Shown here piece by piece: positions 40,481 through 48,982 of a stretch of DNA of 64,000 nt. Every line of letters starts with the position of its first letter. Position 1 is the first letter of the stretch. The position numbers and the translations under genes are program-made. The stretch is from Bacteroidia bacterium (GTDB taxonomy: Bacteria > Bacteroidota > Bacteroidia > SXHM01): assembly GCA_022072225.1 (NCBI GenBank), contig JAJVIC010000002.1:327876-391875 (forward strand), written 5' to 3'. The notes under the pieces were generated by a model that saw nothing but the letters and a program-made list of their open reading frames with translations, was not told the DNA's origin and ran no database searches.

Positions 40481-41917
40481 CTACTGATAAGCCGGGCAAC
40501 TGTCATCCCGTCCCTTCTTCCCTGATTTACCTTTCTTGCCCTTTTTATTCTTTTTACCACCGCAGTAAGGGCTTTTTACAATCGGAATTTTCAGGTGGAA
40601 ATAAAAATCTGCCGCATTCATATCCGATTTTGCCAGCAGGGGAATAAGGTTGTCGGTTCCTATAATCAGGTTGTTTAGGCGCAGCATCAATCCGGGTTGC
40701 ACCTTGCGGAAGTCGTGCAGCGAAACGGGTATGGATACTTCCCAGCGTTTGCGCTCGTAGCGCGGGGTAAGGGCTATGGTGCTTCTGCGGTGTGCCCCGA
40801 ATGGTGCTTGTATGCGGAAACCCTGTATAGCAGTAAGGTTGGCAAAAATGTGCTTGCCAAAATTATAGTCGAACTGCAAGCTGGCATACGCTGGCAGCCA
40901 GGTGGTAAAATCAGTGCCGCGCACGTTTTGCACTCCACCGTTGTTGATGTTGCTGTTCAGGTTTTGGTCGGTGCTGCCCAGGTCGGTAAAACTGGCGGTG
41001 TCAAAGCGGCTCCAGTAAGCATCGGTATTGTTGTATTCCTGGTACACCGCACCTTTATTGAACTTAATGCTACCCACATCTATCAGCGAAATACCCAGTT
41101 TGTAGCGGTAGTCTTTGGTAGAGCAGTCGGCCATGGAAGTGTGGGGCACATAGCTGTCCACATCGTCCAGCATTTTTTTGAAGGTAAAACCAAGGTCAAT
41201 GCTCCAGCCCTGTCCGGCACCAAAGCCGGGTTCAACCAGGCCGTATTTCCCTGAAATGGGGCTTACAAATAAATCGCTGTCGTTTACCACCTCGTAGTCA
41301 ATGGTGGCAATGTCAAGCGCAATAGCATTTATTCCCGACAGGTATTTGGCGGTAATACCGGCAGTCCATAAATCTTTTTGTCTGCGTTTTAAAAAGGTGG
41401 CGTAGCTGATGCCGATTTCGCCCCAGGTAATGGAAGTGGCTAGCATGTCTTCGGCATGATACAGGGTGCCGTGTTGCGGAGTATAATTCAGTCCCTCGAA
41501 AATAAATTTGGCAATGGGTGCGTCAACGCGGGTGGCATCGGTATAGGAGCGCACCGCAGTGTGCAAACCAATGGCATGTTTTCCCAGACTTAAAGTAAAC
41601 GCAGGTCCCCATACATCTACGTTTACATCGCCCCGGTAAAGGTTGCCTAATACATAGCGGTCGCGCCCCTCGGGAAAAGGACGGGTCCACACGCTGGCCT
41701 GCGGAAAATAGAAATAGTCGTTATACATATAAGCACCCATACCAACCAGGTGTATGTCTAACCACAGTTTTGAATCAACAATGCTGGAAGGATTAAGATG
41801 CACACTTTGTGTAGGTGCGTAGTTGCTGTTGGCAATGCCCATGCTCTCCTGAGCGCGGGTAACAGTTGGCAGGAGGCAGGCGGCAGTAAGCAGGATAAAA
41901 ACAATTATCTTCTTCAT
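40481..41917 (-). CDS. DUF5723-like outer-membrane protein with Lys/Gly-rich tail
   Basis: 478 residues. Signal peptide KKIIVFILLTAACLLPTVTRAQ. The mature start (GIANSNYAPTQSVHLNPSSI) and long alternating-strand body (WGPAFTLSLGKHAIGLHT, FGKHIFANLTAIQGFRI) match the DUF5723-type barrel proteins seen in Bacteroidota. After the last strands comes KSPYCGG and a basic tail (KKNKKGKKGKSGKKGRDD) ending CPAYQ. Probably an outer-membrane barrel related to PorP/SprF or FadL-like proteins; substrate unknown. No T9SS sorting domain. Confidence 0.8.
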   Translation of the reverse strand: MKKIIVFILLTAACLLPTVTRAQESMGIANSNYAPTQSVHLNPSSIVDSKLWLDIHLVGMGAYMYNDYFYFPQASVWTRPFPEGRDRYVLGNLYRGDVNVDVWGPAFTLSLGKHAIGLHTAVRSYTDATRVDAPIAKFIFEGLNYTPQHGTLYHAEDMLATSITWGEIGISYATFLKRRQKDLWTAGITAKYLSGINAIALDIATIDYEVVNDSDLFVSPISGKYGLVEPGFGAGQGWSIDLGFTFKKMLDDVDSYVPHTSMADCSTKDYRYKLGISLIDVGSIKFNKGAVYQEYNNTDAYWSRFDTASFTDLGSTDQNLNSNINNGGVQNVRGTDFTTWLPAYASLQFDYNFGKHIFANLTAIQGFRIQAPFGAHRRSTIALTPRYERKRWEVSIPVSLHDFRKVQPGLMLRLNNLIIGTDNLIPLLAKSDMNAADFYFHLKIPIVKSPYCGGKKNKKGKKGKSGKKGRDDSCPAYQ

Positions 41918-42079
41918 GGCTTTTAAGTATTACAAGTTTCGTCATTGTTTGTTCATAGCACTGAAAATTTCTACTGATGGATTAAAATAAACGACCACTC
42001 CCATACTATGATAAACGGAAGATGATTTGGTTTATTGTGCTGTTTGTTTTTTTTGCCACAGATTCACTGATTAAAGTGC

Positions 42080-42140
42080 TGTCACTTCGAGCGTAGTCGA
42101 GAAGCGATAATTAAACTTCTCGACTACGCTCGAAGTGACA
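42080..42140. repeat. Family A palindromic repeat
   Basis: Full 61-base copy, arms TGTCACTTCGAGCGTAGTCG and its complement. It lies 69 bases before the TlpA-like start, in a 292-base gap otherwise lacking visible features apart from a GCCACAGATTCACTGATT relic. Confidence 0.9.
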
Positions 42141-42209
42141 AAACACGTGCTTTGTAGCAAACAGAAGAGTTTACTTAAATTCGCATCCGTTTTTATCAGA
42201 CCCACAACT

Positions 42210-43589
42210 ATGAAACAGGTAGTTTTTCTAATTCTTAATTCTGCATTCTTAATTTTTAATTGTACAGCCAAGGACCTCACCATTTCAGGAACAATAAAAA
42301 ACACTCCATCGCTTAAGATTGTTCTTGCCCTGCAAAAAGGAACCGAGCCGCAGGTGCTTGATTCCACTGTAACCGATGCAAAAGGCAATTTTACGTTTAT
42401 ACTGAAAGAGGGCTACAAACAAGGGGTTTATAAACTCTGGAACATCAAAGAAAATGCAGCGCCTGTAATTGTTGGCCGCGAAGAAAAAATAAACATCACT
42501 GCTACTGCCGAAGAATTGCAACAAGGCTTTGTGCAGGTAGTTGCCTCTAAAGAAAACGATGCTTATGCCGTACTCAGTAACTTTTTCAGACTCTATAACA
42601 GAGAGATTGACAGCCTGCAGTTTCTTATGGACCAGCTTTCGCGTTTTGATGCGCAATACGAAACCAAACGCAAGCAGATAAAAAGCGGATATACCAATTC
42701 CATTCTCCGCTTCAACAATTCGGTAAGGCTCTTGCCCTCTATGTTTTCAGGAACCTATGCAGCCGAAGTGCTCTGTCCCTTGTACCTTATTGCCGACAAA
42801 AACGAATTTGATTTCGGGAAGAATTTCGACACCGATGAAGCCTTTCAGCACGCACACTTTTTCGAGTACGTGAATTTTTCGGATGCCCGCATCATTAACA
42901 CCGCAACCTACGAAATGAAGCTGTTTACTTACCTCGATATGTATGTTGACCATACCGAAGCCGGTTTCAAAAAAGGGGTTGATAACATTATGAAGTGTGC
43001 GCAGAAAAACAGCGAGGTGCGCGACTTTACCGTTGCCTATCTGCTGGAAGTTTTTACCAAAAAAGGTCCGCCTGCCCTGGTGGAGTACGTGCATGATAAT
43101 TATGCTTCGAGCTGCGAGTTGCCTATAAAATCAGAAACCGAAAAACTGTTGAACCGGTTAAAACAGGTAGCAACCGGAAGTCCCGCACCCGAACTGCTCA
43201 TAAACGATATTAATTACCAACCCGTAAGCCTCAAAAATACCTTGAAAGGAAAAGTAGGAATGGTGTATTTCTGGGCATCAACCTGTCCGCATTGCATGGA
43301 GCACACGCCCAAGGTTTATGAGGTTTACAAAAAGTACAGAAGCAAAGGTTTTGAGGTGTATTCGGTTTCGATCGACAGCGATTATGCCGCATGGCTCAAG
43401 GCCATTCAGGATATGAAAATTGAATGGATTAACGTAAGCGAACTCAAAGGCTGGAACTCGGCTTGCATTGAAACCTATGCGCTCGAGCGCACACCTTCCA
43501 TTTTTCTGGTTGACAAGCAAGGAAATATTCTGGACAAGAATTTCGGACCGGAAGAGTTGGAAGAGAAATTGAAAAAATACCTGCAATAG
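42210..43589 (+). CDS. TlpA-family thioredoxin-like protein with DUF-type N-domain
   Basis: 459 residues from ATG 42210; the longer frame reaches back into the family A repeat and is rejected. Signal peptide KQVVFLILNSAFLIFNCTAK. Residues ~25-110 form a small beta domain (ISGTIKNTPSLKIVLALQKG) of the DUF4369 kind; ~115-310 are helical. The C-terminal thioredoxin-like domain starts TGSPAPELLI and carries VYFWASTCPHCMEHTP (redox CPHC motif) and ERTPSIFLVDKQGNI (cis-Pro). A periplasmic thiol-disulfide oxidoreductase; partner unknown. The signal peptide is encoded by an A/T repeat also found upstream of the THX gene. Confidence 0.87.
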   Translation: MKQVVFLILNSAFLIFNCTAKDLTISGTIKNTPSLKIVLALQKGTEPQVLDSTVTDAKGNFTFILKEGYKQGVYKLWNIKENAAPVIVGREEKINITATAEELQQGFVQVVASKENDAYAVLSNFFRLYNREIDSLQFLMDQLSRFDAQYETKRKQIKSGYTNSILRFNNSVRLLPSMFSGTYAAEVLCPLYLIADKNEFDFGKNFDTDEAFQHAHFFEYVNFSDARIINTATYEMKLFTYLDMYVDHTEAGFKKGVDNIMKCAQKNSEVRDFTVAYLLEVFTKKGPPALVEYVHDNYASSCELPIKSETEKLLNRLKQVATGSPAPELLINDINYQPVSLKNTLKGKVGMVYFWASTCPHCMEHTPKVYEVYKKYRSKGFEVYSVSIDSDYAAWLKAIQDMKIEWINVSELKGWNSACIETYALERTPSIFLVDKQGNILDKNFGPEELEEKLKKYLQ

Positions 43590-43665
43590 GTAATAAGTAA
43601 TAGGTAACAGGTAATATTTTATGGAAAGCTTGCCTGCAAATATTACCTGTTACTTATTACATCTT
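43590..43665. repeat. Inverted repeat (GTAATAAGTAATAGGTAACA...)
   Basis: Left arm AATAAGTAATAGGTAACAGG, TAATATT; right arm AATATTACCTGTTACTTATT. Stop-to-start gap between the TlpA-like and phosphodiesterase genes; directly follows the TAG stop. Confidence 0.75.
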
Positions 43666-43670
43666 ACATC

Positions 43671-44168
43671 ATGAAGCGAATAGGCTTACTTTCCGATACG
43701 CATGGATTTTTAGACGAAGCCGTTTACCGTTACTTCGAAGAATGTGATGAGGTATGGCATGCGGGCGACATAGGCACTGCAGAGGTTTCGGATAAGCTGG
43801 CTGCTTTCAGGCCCTACAAAGCAGTTTACGGAAACATTGACGGAACAGAATTACGAAAAATGCATCCAGCTGTTTTAAATTTTAAATGCGAACAAACCGA
43901 TGTGTTGATTACCCATATTGGCGGCTTTCCCGGAAAATATGCGCCCGAAGCACGAAAGGAAATCATTGAAACAAAGCCTAAGTTATTTATTTGCGGACAT
44001 TCGCACATTCTGAAAGTGATGTTTGATAAGCACTATAATCTGCTGCACATGAACCCCGGTGCTGCCGGCAATCATGGTTTTCATAAAGTAAAAACGCTGC
44101 TGCGCTTTACTATTGACGGCACACAGATAAAAGAGCTGGACGCAATTGAAATCGGGAAACGGGGATAG
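43671..44168 (+). CDS. YfcE/MJ0936-type metallophosphodiesterase
   Basis: 165 residues, usual size for this small calcineurin-like family. Metal-binding blocks: LLSDTHG, WHAGDIG, YGNIDG, ITHIGG, and CGHSH. It hydrolyses phosphodiester bonds in the cytoplasm; in vitro substrates of relatives include bis-pNPP, and the native substrate is unknown. No dedicated promoter seen; the gap to the previous gene is an inverted repeat. Family A repeat follows at the 3' side. Confidence 0.9.
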   Translation: MKRIGLLSDTHGFLDEAVYRYFEECDEVWHAGDIGTAEVSDKLAAFRPYKAVYGNIDGTELRKMHPAVLNFKCEQTDVLITHIGGFPGKYAPEARKEIIETKPKLFICGHSHILKVMFDKHYNLLHMNPGAAGNHGFHKVKTLLRFTIDGTQIKELDAIEIGKRG

Positions 44169-44172
44169 AAAT

Positions 44173-44233
44173 TGTCTGTTCGAGCGTAGCCGAGAACCGA
44201 TAATCAAACTTCTCGACTACGCTCGAAGTGACA
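44173..44233. repeat. Family A palindromic repeat overlapping the dgkA stop
   Basis: Full copy. On the minus strand its right arm encodes the last residues VSLRA and the TAG stop of dgkA (44217-44233). Confidence 0.9.
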
Positions 44234-44615
44234 CAGCCGCAAGCAGATATGGCCCGAAAACCAACACACCAATAACAGCAGCCATAAGCGCAGCAAATAA
44301 AACCGCACCTGCCGCAAGGTCTTTTACTTTCCCTGCCAGTTCGTTGTATCCGGGCGAAACTAAATCAACCAGAAATTCAATGGCGGTGTTCAGCATTTCG
44401 GTAATCAATACCAGCGAAATTGCTGTTACTACAAAAAGCCATTCTGTTTTTGTAATGCCGAAAAAAAAACCGGCTGCAACAACCGCACCCGCTGCAAACA
44501 GGTGAATCCATGAATTGTGTTGGGTGGTAAAGAAAAGTTTTAAACCCTTGAAAGCATAAGCGAAACTGTTTGCTCTTGCCCGTGGCGAGAATGGTTTACT
44601 ATCCTTGTTTTTCAC
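44217..44615 (-). CDS. dgkA: Diacylglycerol kinase family membrane protein
   Basis: 132 residues, GTG start at 44615 (an ATG four bases upstream is out of frame and hits a stop). Three membrane helices and the DgkA signature ITEMLNTAIEFLVDLVSP (Glu, Asn and Asp of the active site) near residues 75-92 identify it as the small prokaryotic diacylglycerol/undecaprenol kinase family. It phosphorylates a lipid alcohol in the inner membrane. The final VSLRA and stop come from a family A repeat, suggesting the original C-terminus was replaced. A TACTTTTG box ends four bases upstream of the GTG. Confidence 0.9.
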   Translation of the reverse strand: MKNKDSKPFSPRARANSFAYAFKGLKLFFTTQHNSWIHLFAAGAVVAAGFFFGITKTEWLFVVTAISLVLITEMLNTAIEFLVDLVSPGYNELAGKVKDLAAGAVLFAALMAAVIGVLVFGPYLLAAVSLRA

Positions 44616-44619
44616 GCAT

Positions 44620-44627
44620 CAAAAGTA
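44620..44627 (-). promoter_or_regulatory. -7 box of dgkA, four bases from the start codon
   Basis: TACTTTTG on the minus strand, then ATGC and GTG. A leaderless transcript is likely, as for pdxH and fic. Confidence 0.5.
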
Positions 44628-44709
44628 AAAATTAAAATTTTGCAACTTGTAAAGAATAATTCTGTAATATTGCAGCCCCAAAGAAAAAACGAACAAAACT
44701 ATCAGAGCA

Positions 44710-45093
44710 ATGGAATTTATTAAAAGCGTTGAAAAGCAACTGAATACAAAGGCCGAAACGCCTTCATTCAAATCAGGCGACACAGTAACTGTACACTACA
44801 AAATTAAAGAAGGTAACAAAGAACGTATCCAGCAGTTTCAGGGCGTGGTTATTCAGCGCAAAGGAACCGGTACTACCGAAACATTTACCGTTCGTAAAAT
44901 TTCAGGCGGAGTAGGAGTAGAGCGTATCTTCCCTTTCAATTCACCCAACATCGCCAAGGTTGATGTAAACAAAAAAGGTATTGTTCGCAGAGCACGTTTA
45001 TACTACCTGCGCGGCAAAATCGGAAAAGGTGCCCGTATTACCGAGAAAAAACAATTTGCTACTGCTGCTGCAACAGAGGCTGCAACTGCATAA
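44710..45093 (+). CDS. rplS: 50S ribosomal protein bL19
   Basis: 127 residues (core family ~115 plus an Ala/Thr-rich tail). The core includes [52 protein letters not shown] and a basic [11 protein letters not shown] stretch, all typical of L19 at the 30S-50S interface. It stands alone (not with trmD/rpsP). A weak promoter TAATATTG lies at about 44672. The message ends in a bidirectional terminator. Confidence 0.97.
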   Translation: MEFIKSVEKQLNTKAETPSFKSGDTVTVHYKIKEGNKERIQQFQGVVIQRKGTGTTETFTVRKISGGVGVERIFPFNSPNIAKVDVNKKGIVRRARLYYLRGKIGKGARITEKKQFATAAATEAATA

Positions 45094-45114
45094 GCAAAGA
45101 ATTGATACTTATAA

Positions 45115-45148
45115 ACAAAAAAGTCCTGCATACATGCAGGACTTTTTT
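45115..45148. terminator. Bidirectional rho-independent terminator
   Basis: AAGTCCTGCA, loop TACA, TGCAGGACTT, flanked by A-run on the left and T-run on the right. It serves rplS (+) and the NlpC/P60 gene (-). Confidence 0.93.
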
Positions 45149-45152
45149 GTTT

Positions 45153-45935
45153 TCAGAATATCCGTTTTATCAGGCGCAGCTTGTGGCTGTACTTTTTTGT
45201 GTCATTATTGAAAATGCCCTGATGGTCTAATTTGTCGATACGCACTTTGCCGGAGGCGTGTATGATTTTGCCTTGCGAAAGAACAATGCCGGTATGAATG
45301 ATTTTGCCTTCTTCGTTATCAAAAAAGGCTAAGTCGCCTGTTTGTGCTTCTTCTACAAAACTGAGTGTGTTGCCTTGTTCAGCTTGCTGATAAGCATCGC
45401 GTTTCAGTTTTATGCCTGCCATTTTAAAAACCACCTGGGTAAAGCCGGAGCAGTCTATGCCAAACACCGAGCGTCCGCCCCAGAGATAGGGTGCATTCAG
45501 AAAAACAGTAGCATATTCGGCTATCAGCGAAGGAATATTTTCGTTTTCGCTGAGCGGGTGTGTTATTTCTCCGTCAAACGAAAACTCTTCATCGCCAACA
45601 TACAGTTTTCCGTGTTCGTAGGCGGGCAGTGTGCTTCCTGCCGGAACGGGAATTAGGGTTTTGTCGCTGGTGCGGGTAACTAAATCAACCAAATCTGCCG
45701 AGCAGGTAGCGGGTGTGTTGTTTTGCCGGTTGTATTGTTCCGGGCTTAGGGGCAGGTATTGTTTTTCGTCAATCCAGCATTCGTAGCCATCAAGAGTAAT
45801 GCGGATGTTGAGCCATTTGCCATCCTGTTTCAGAATTTCAAATGTTTCGCCAAAAAGCAATTGCGTAACCATTTCGCTTTTGTCCGAAGGCTCAAAGCGA
45901 CAGGGAACAACTCCTAAGTGGCAGATACCATACAT
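45153..45935 (-). CDS. C40 (NlpC/P60) peptidase with SH3-like N-domain
   Basis: 260 residues, without a cleavable signal (MYGICHLGVVPCRFEPSDKS). Residues ~10-100 form an SH3b-like region (MVTQLLFGETFEIL, GYECWIDEKQYLPL). The C-terminal NlpC/P60 domain has YLWGGRSVFGIDCSGFTQVV (catalytic Cys), TGDLAFFDNEEGKIIHTGIV (catalytic His) and IIHASGKVRID. It cleaves gamma-D-Glu-diaminopimelate bonds in peptidoglycan. Export route unclear. It lies 5 bases after the thiolase gene on the same strand. Confidence 0.9.
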   Translation of the reverse strand: MYGICHLGVVPCRFEPSDKSEMVTQLLFGETFEILKQDGKWLNIRITLDGYECWIDEKQYLPLSPEQYNRQNNTPATCSADLVDLVTRTSDKTLIPVPAGSTLPAYEHGKLYVGDEEFSFDGEITHPLSENENIPSLIAEYATVFLNAPYLWGGRSVFGIDCSGFTQVVFKMAGIKLKRDAYQQAEQGNTLSFVEEAQTGDLAFFDNEEGKIIHTGIVLSQGKIIHASGKVRIDKLDHQGIFNNDTKKYSHKLRLIKRIF

Positions 45936-45940
45936 GTTTG

Positions 45941-47122
45941 TTAGTTTAAATTTTCAATTACCAGTGCTGATGCGCCACCGCCACCATTGCAGATGCCGGC
46001 TGCACCAAGTTTGCCGTTATTTTGTTTTAAAACATGCAGCAGTGTTACTATAATACGTGCTCCTGATGAGCCCAGCGGATGTCCTAATGAAACCGCTCCG
46101 CCATTTACATTCACTTTTGCAGCATCTAAATTCATTTCTTTATTATTAGCCAGAGCTACAACCGAAAAAGCTTCGTTCAGTTCAAAGAAATCAATATCGG
46201 TGGTTTTTAAACCTGCTTTTGCTAAGGCTTTTGGTAATGCTTTTGAAGGCGCTGTGGTAAACCATTCAGGGGCATGTGCTGCATCTGCATAGCTTACAAT
46301 TTTTGCCAACGGTTTTATTCCCAGTTTTTCTGCTTTCGCTTTGCTCATCAGTACCAATGCCGATGCACCGTCATTCAGGGTAGAAGCATTAGCTGCTGTT
46401 ACCGTTCCGTCTTTCTGGAAAACAGGTTTCAGCGTTGGTATTTTTTCAAGGTTTACGTTTTTGTATTCTTCGTCTTCTTTTACCAGTACTACGTTTCCTT
46501 TGCGGTCTTTAATTTCAACGGGAGCAATCTCGTCATTGAATTTTCCGGCCTGCCATGCTGCTGCCGAGCGTTTGTATGATTCAATGGCGAAAGCATCCTG
46601 TTGTTCGCGGGTAAAGCCACATTCTTTGGCACACAGCTCGGCTGCAACGCCCATGTGGTATTGGTTGTACACATCGGTCAGTCCGTCAAACACCAGGCCA
46701 TCTACTAATTTGCCATCGCCCAGACGGTAGCCGTTGCGGGCATTGGGTAAGTAATAAGGAACGCTGCTCATGTTTTCCATTCCGCCTGCTACCACTACAT
46801 CGTTATCGCCCAGCGCAATACTTTGTGCTGCCAGCATAATTGATTTCATGCCCGAAGCACACACTTTATTTACCGTAGTACAGGGTACAGTGTTAGGCAA
46901 GCCGGCAAACAATGCTGCCTGACGTGCAGGTGCTTGTCCCAATGCGGCTTGTAATACATTGCCCATAAAAACTTCCTGAACTTCTCCGGGTTTTATTCCC
47001 GCTTTTTCTACTGCTGCTTTTATGGCTGCTGCTCCCAATCTGGTAGCTGAAACTGATGATAAGGCTCCGTTGAAACTGCCCATGGGTGTGCGCACTGCCG
47101 ATACGATGTATACTTCCTGCAT
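45941..47122 (-). CDS. Acetyl-CoA C-acetyltransferase (thiolase)
   Basis: 393 residues, normal for biosynthetic or degradative thiolases. The nucleophilic Cys is in VNKVCASGMKSIMLAAQSI (~residue 88), the His in NVNGGAVSLGHPLGSSGARI (~350), and the last Cys in GICNGGGGASALVIE. It condenses two acetyl-CoA or cleaves acetoacetyl-CoA. No partner beta-oxidation genes are adjacent, so direction is unknown. The NlpC/P60 gene follows in the same unit. Promoter TACTTTTG upstream. Confidence 0.95.
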   Translation of the reverse strand: MQEVYIVSAVRTPMGSFNGALSSVSATRLGAAAIKAAVEKAGIKPGEVQEVFMGNVLQAALGQAPARQAALFAGLPNTVPCTTVNKVCASGMKSIMLAAQSIALGDNDVVVAGGMENMSSVPYYLPNARNGYRLGDGKLVDGLVFDGLTDVYNQYHMGVAAELCAKECGFTREQQDAFAIESYKRSAAAWQAGKFNDEIAPVEIKDRKGNVVLVKEDEEYKNVNLEKIPTLKPVFQKDGTVTAANASTLNDGASALVLMSKAKAEKLGIKPLAKIVSYADAAHAPEWFTTAPSKALPKALAKAGLKTTDIDFFELNEAFSVVALANNKEMNLDAAKVNVNGGAVSLGHPLGSSGARIIVTLLHVLKQNNGKLGAAGICNGGGGASALVIENLN

Positions 47123-47159
47123 ATTGTTATTTAGATAATTAACTGTTTAAATTTGGCGG

Positions 47160-47167
47160 CAAAAGTA
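47160..47167 (-). promoter_or_regulatory. -7 box of the thiolase gene
   Basis: TACTTTTG on the minus strand, 37 bases before the ATG at 47122. Confidence 0.45.
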
Positions 47168-47186
47168 AGAATTAATGTAGTTGTAA

Positions 47187-47636
47187 ATGACAGATAAGGT
47201 AATTCATAAAACATGCACCGTTTCATGTTCTGTTGCTGATACATGGAAGAAATGGACCACCCACGAAGGTTTGCTTACCTTTTTCGGGAGAGACAATAAA
47301 ATAGAGTTGCAGCCCGGTGGAGCATTTGAAATCTATTTTTTGATGGATAAACCTTATGGCTTGCGCGGAAGCGAAGGCTGCAAGGTATTGAGCTATTTGC
47401 CCGGAAAAATGTTTTCCTTCACCTGGAATGCTCCGCCCCATTTTGAGCAAATACGCAATGGCAGTGTTTATACCTGGGTTGTGGTACATTTTTATGACGG
47501 AGAAAACGGAAAAACAAAAATAGAATTACACCACCTTGGCTGGCACGAAGGTGAGCAATGGCAGGCGGTTTACGATTATTTTGACAAAGCCTGGGAACAG
47601 GTTTTGAACGGATTGGTTAAAAGTTGTGAAGCCTGA
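47187..47636 (+). CDS. SRPBCC (AHSA1/START-like) domain protein
   Basis: 149 residues of a single helix-grip domain. Typical AHSA1 features: KTCTVSCSVADTWKKWTTHEG at the N-terminus, ELQPGGAFEIYFL, CKVLSYLPGKMFSFTWNAPP, and the C-terminal helix QVLNGLVKSC. The family binds hydrophobic ligands or acts as co-chaperone; no specific ligand can be named. Divergent from the thiolase gene (64-base gap). The ATG has no clear SD site. Confidence 0.85.
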   Translation: MTDKVIHKTCTVSCSVADTWKKWTTHEGLLTFFGRDNKIELQPGGAFEIYFLMDKPYGLRGSEGCKVLSYLPGKMFSFTWNAPPHFEQIRNGSVYTWVVVHFYDGENGKTKIELHHLGWHEGEQWQAVYDYFDKAWEQVLNGLVKSCEA

Positions 47637-47722
47637 CCGAACAGATGTTTTTTTACCCGATTATTGTTGCATCTTTGCGCCCCAACGTTTTGCATATCAA
47701 TTAATAGCTTTAATAATATAAC

Positions 47723-48841
47723 GTGTTACATCCCGAATTAAATACCCAAATCAAATTTACAGGCATAGAAGGAAATCAATTTTATTCAACTCTCCGCAAA
47801 CGTGTAGATGCCTATTTCACCGATAACGGAATTTCGAAAAATGCCAACACCACCATGTATATTAAATCGGTGGTGCTGATTACAGCTTATATTTTACCTT
47901 TTGTTTTATTACTTGCTTTTACGCCATCGTTCGGACTTAGCCTGGTGCTTTGGTTCATTATGGGATTAGCCATTGCAGGCATTGGTATGAGTGTGATGCA
48001 CGATGCCAACCACGGCTCGTATTCTAAAAATCCTACGGTTAATTATGTGATGGGACACATGCTGAACCTGTTGGGCGGCTCGGTTTTTAACTGGAAACTG
48101 CAACACAATGTTTTGCACCATACCTATACTAACATTGTACACATGGACGATGATATTGCTGACCGTCTGGTACTGAAATTTTCGCCACACACCAAGGTTA
48201 AATTTTTCCATAAAATACAGTGGCTGTACGCCATTTTCTTTTACGGACTGATGACACTTTACTGGGTATTTGCAAAAGATATTATTCAGTTTATCCGCTA
48301 CACCAGAAACGGTGTTACTAACACTACCAAAGAAGAAAACCGCATTGTGCTTTTGAAAATGGTTGTGCTGAAAGTGGTTTACCTTTTTATTGTGTTGGCT
48401 GTGCCCAGCTTGTTTTTCGGTATTCCGTTTTATCAGGTGGCGATTGGGTTTACGCTGATGCACTTTGTTGCAGGTATTGTACTGACTGTTGTTTTTCAAT
48501 TGGCGCATACGCTGGAAGGCACTACCCATCCGCTGCCCGATAAAGAAGGAAATATCCACAACGACTGGGCTATTCACCAGATGGAAACCACCATTAATTT
48601 TTCGCCCGGCAATAAATTATTGTCATGGTATGTTGGCGGACTGAATTATCAGGTAGAGCATCACCTGTTTCCTAAAATCTGTCATGTGCATTACCCTGCT
48701 ATTTCGGGCATTGTAGAAAAAACGGCTAAGGAGTTTGGTGTTCCTTACAATGTGAACCACACCTTTGCTGCCGCACTGAAATCGCATTTCGAGGCACTGT
48801 ACCGCTTCGGGCGTTTCCCGATTAACGAGGCTATCGTTTAA
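47723..48841 (+). CDS. Membrane acyl-CoA/fatty-acid desaturase
   Basis: 372 residues from a GTG start at 47723. Three histidine boxes of the membrane desaturase family: HDANHGS (~residue 93), QHNVLHHTYTN (~125) and YQVEHHLFPKICHVH (~312); hydrophobic segments lie between them. The YQVEHH third box is typical of front-end (delta-5/6-like) and linoleoyl-CoA desaturases. It introduces a double bond into membrane lipid acyl chains using a di-iron centre. Electron donor not encoded nearby. A near-consensus box CATCTTTG lies at about 47669-47676. Confidence 0.92.
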   Translation: MLHPELNTQIKFTGIEGNQFYSTLRKRVDAYFTDNGISKNANTTMYIKSVVLITAYILPFVLLLAFTPSFGLSLVLWFIMGLAIAGIGMSVMHDANHGSYSKNPTVNYVMGHMLNLLGGSVFNWKLQHNVLHHTYTNIVHMDDDIADRLVLKFSPHTKVKFFHKIQWLYAIFFYGLMTLYWVFAKDIIQFIRYTRNGVTNTTKEENRIVLLKMVVLKVVYLFIVLAVPSLFFGIPFYQVAIGFTLMHFVAGIVLTVVFQLAHTLEGTTHPLPDKEGNIHNDWAIHQMETTINFSPGNKLLSWYVGGLNYQVEHHLFPKICHVHYPAISGIVEKTAKEFGVPYNVNHTFAAALKSHFEALYRFGRFPINEAIV

Positions 48842-48846
48842 ATCTC

Positions 48847-48906
48847 CGTCATGCTGAACTTGTTTCAGCATCTCTGGTAATTCCCTGAAACAAGTTCAGG
48901 GTGACG
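48847..48906. repeat. Family C palindromic repeat
   Basis: CGTCATGCTGAACTTGTTTC and GAAACAAGTTCAGGGTGACG. Same family as 13674-13736. Confidence 0.85.
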
Positions 48907-48924
48907 CACATTTTTTAAAACAAT

Positions 48925-48963
48925 TTTGCCGGTTCAAATGTTTATCGTAATATTGCAATATTA
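48925..48963 (+). promoter_or_regulatory. arsR promoter with overlapping ArsR-type operator
   Basis: TTTG at 48925-48928, 19 bases, then TAATATTG at 48948-48955. The perfect 16-base palindrome TAATATTGCAATATTA (48948-48963) contains this -7 element, an ideal site for ArsR autorepression: bound repressor would mask the promoter. 19 bases separate it from the ATG. Confidence 0.7.
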
Positions 48964-48982
48964 AAATAAAGAATAACAAACA

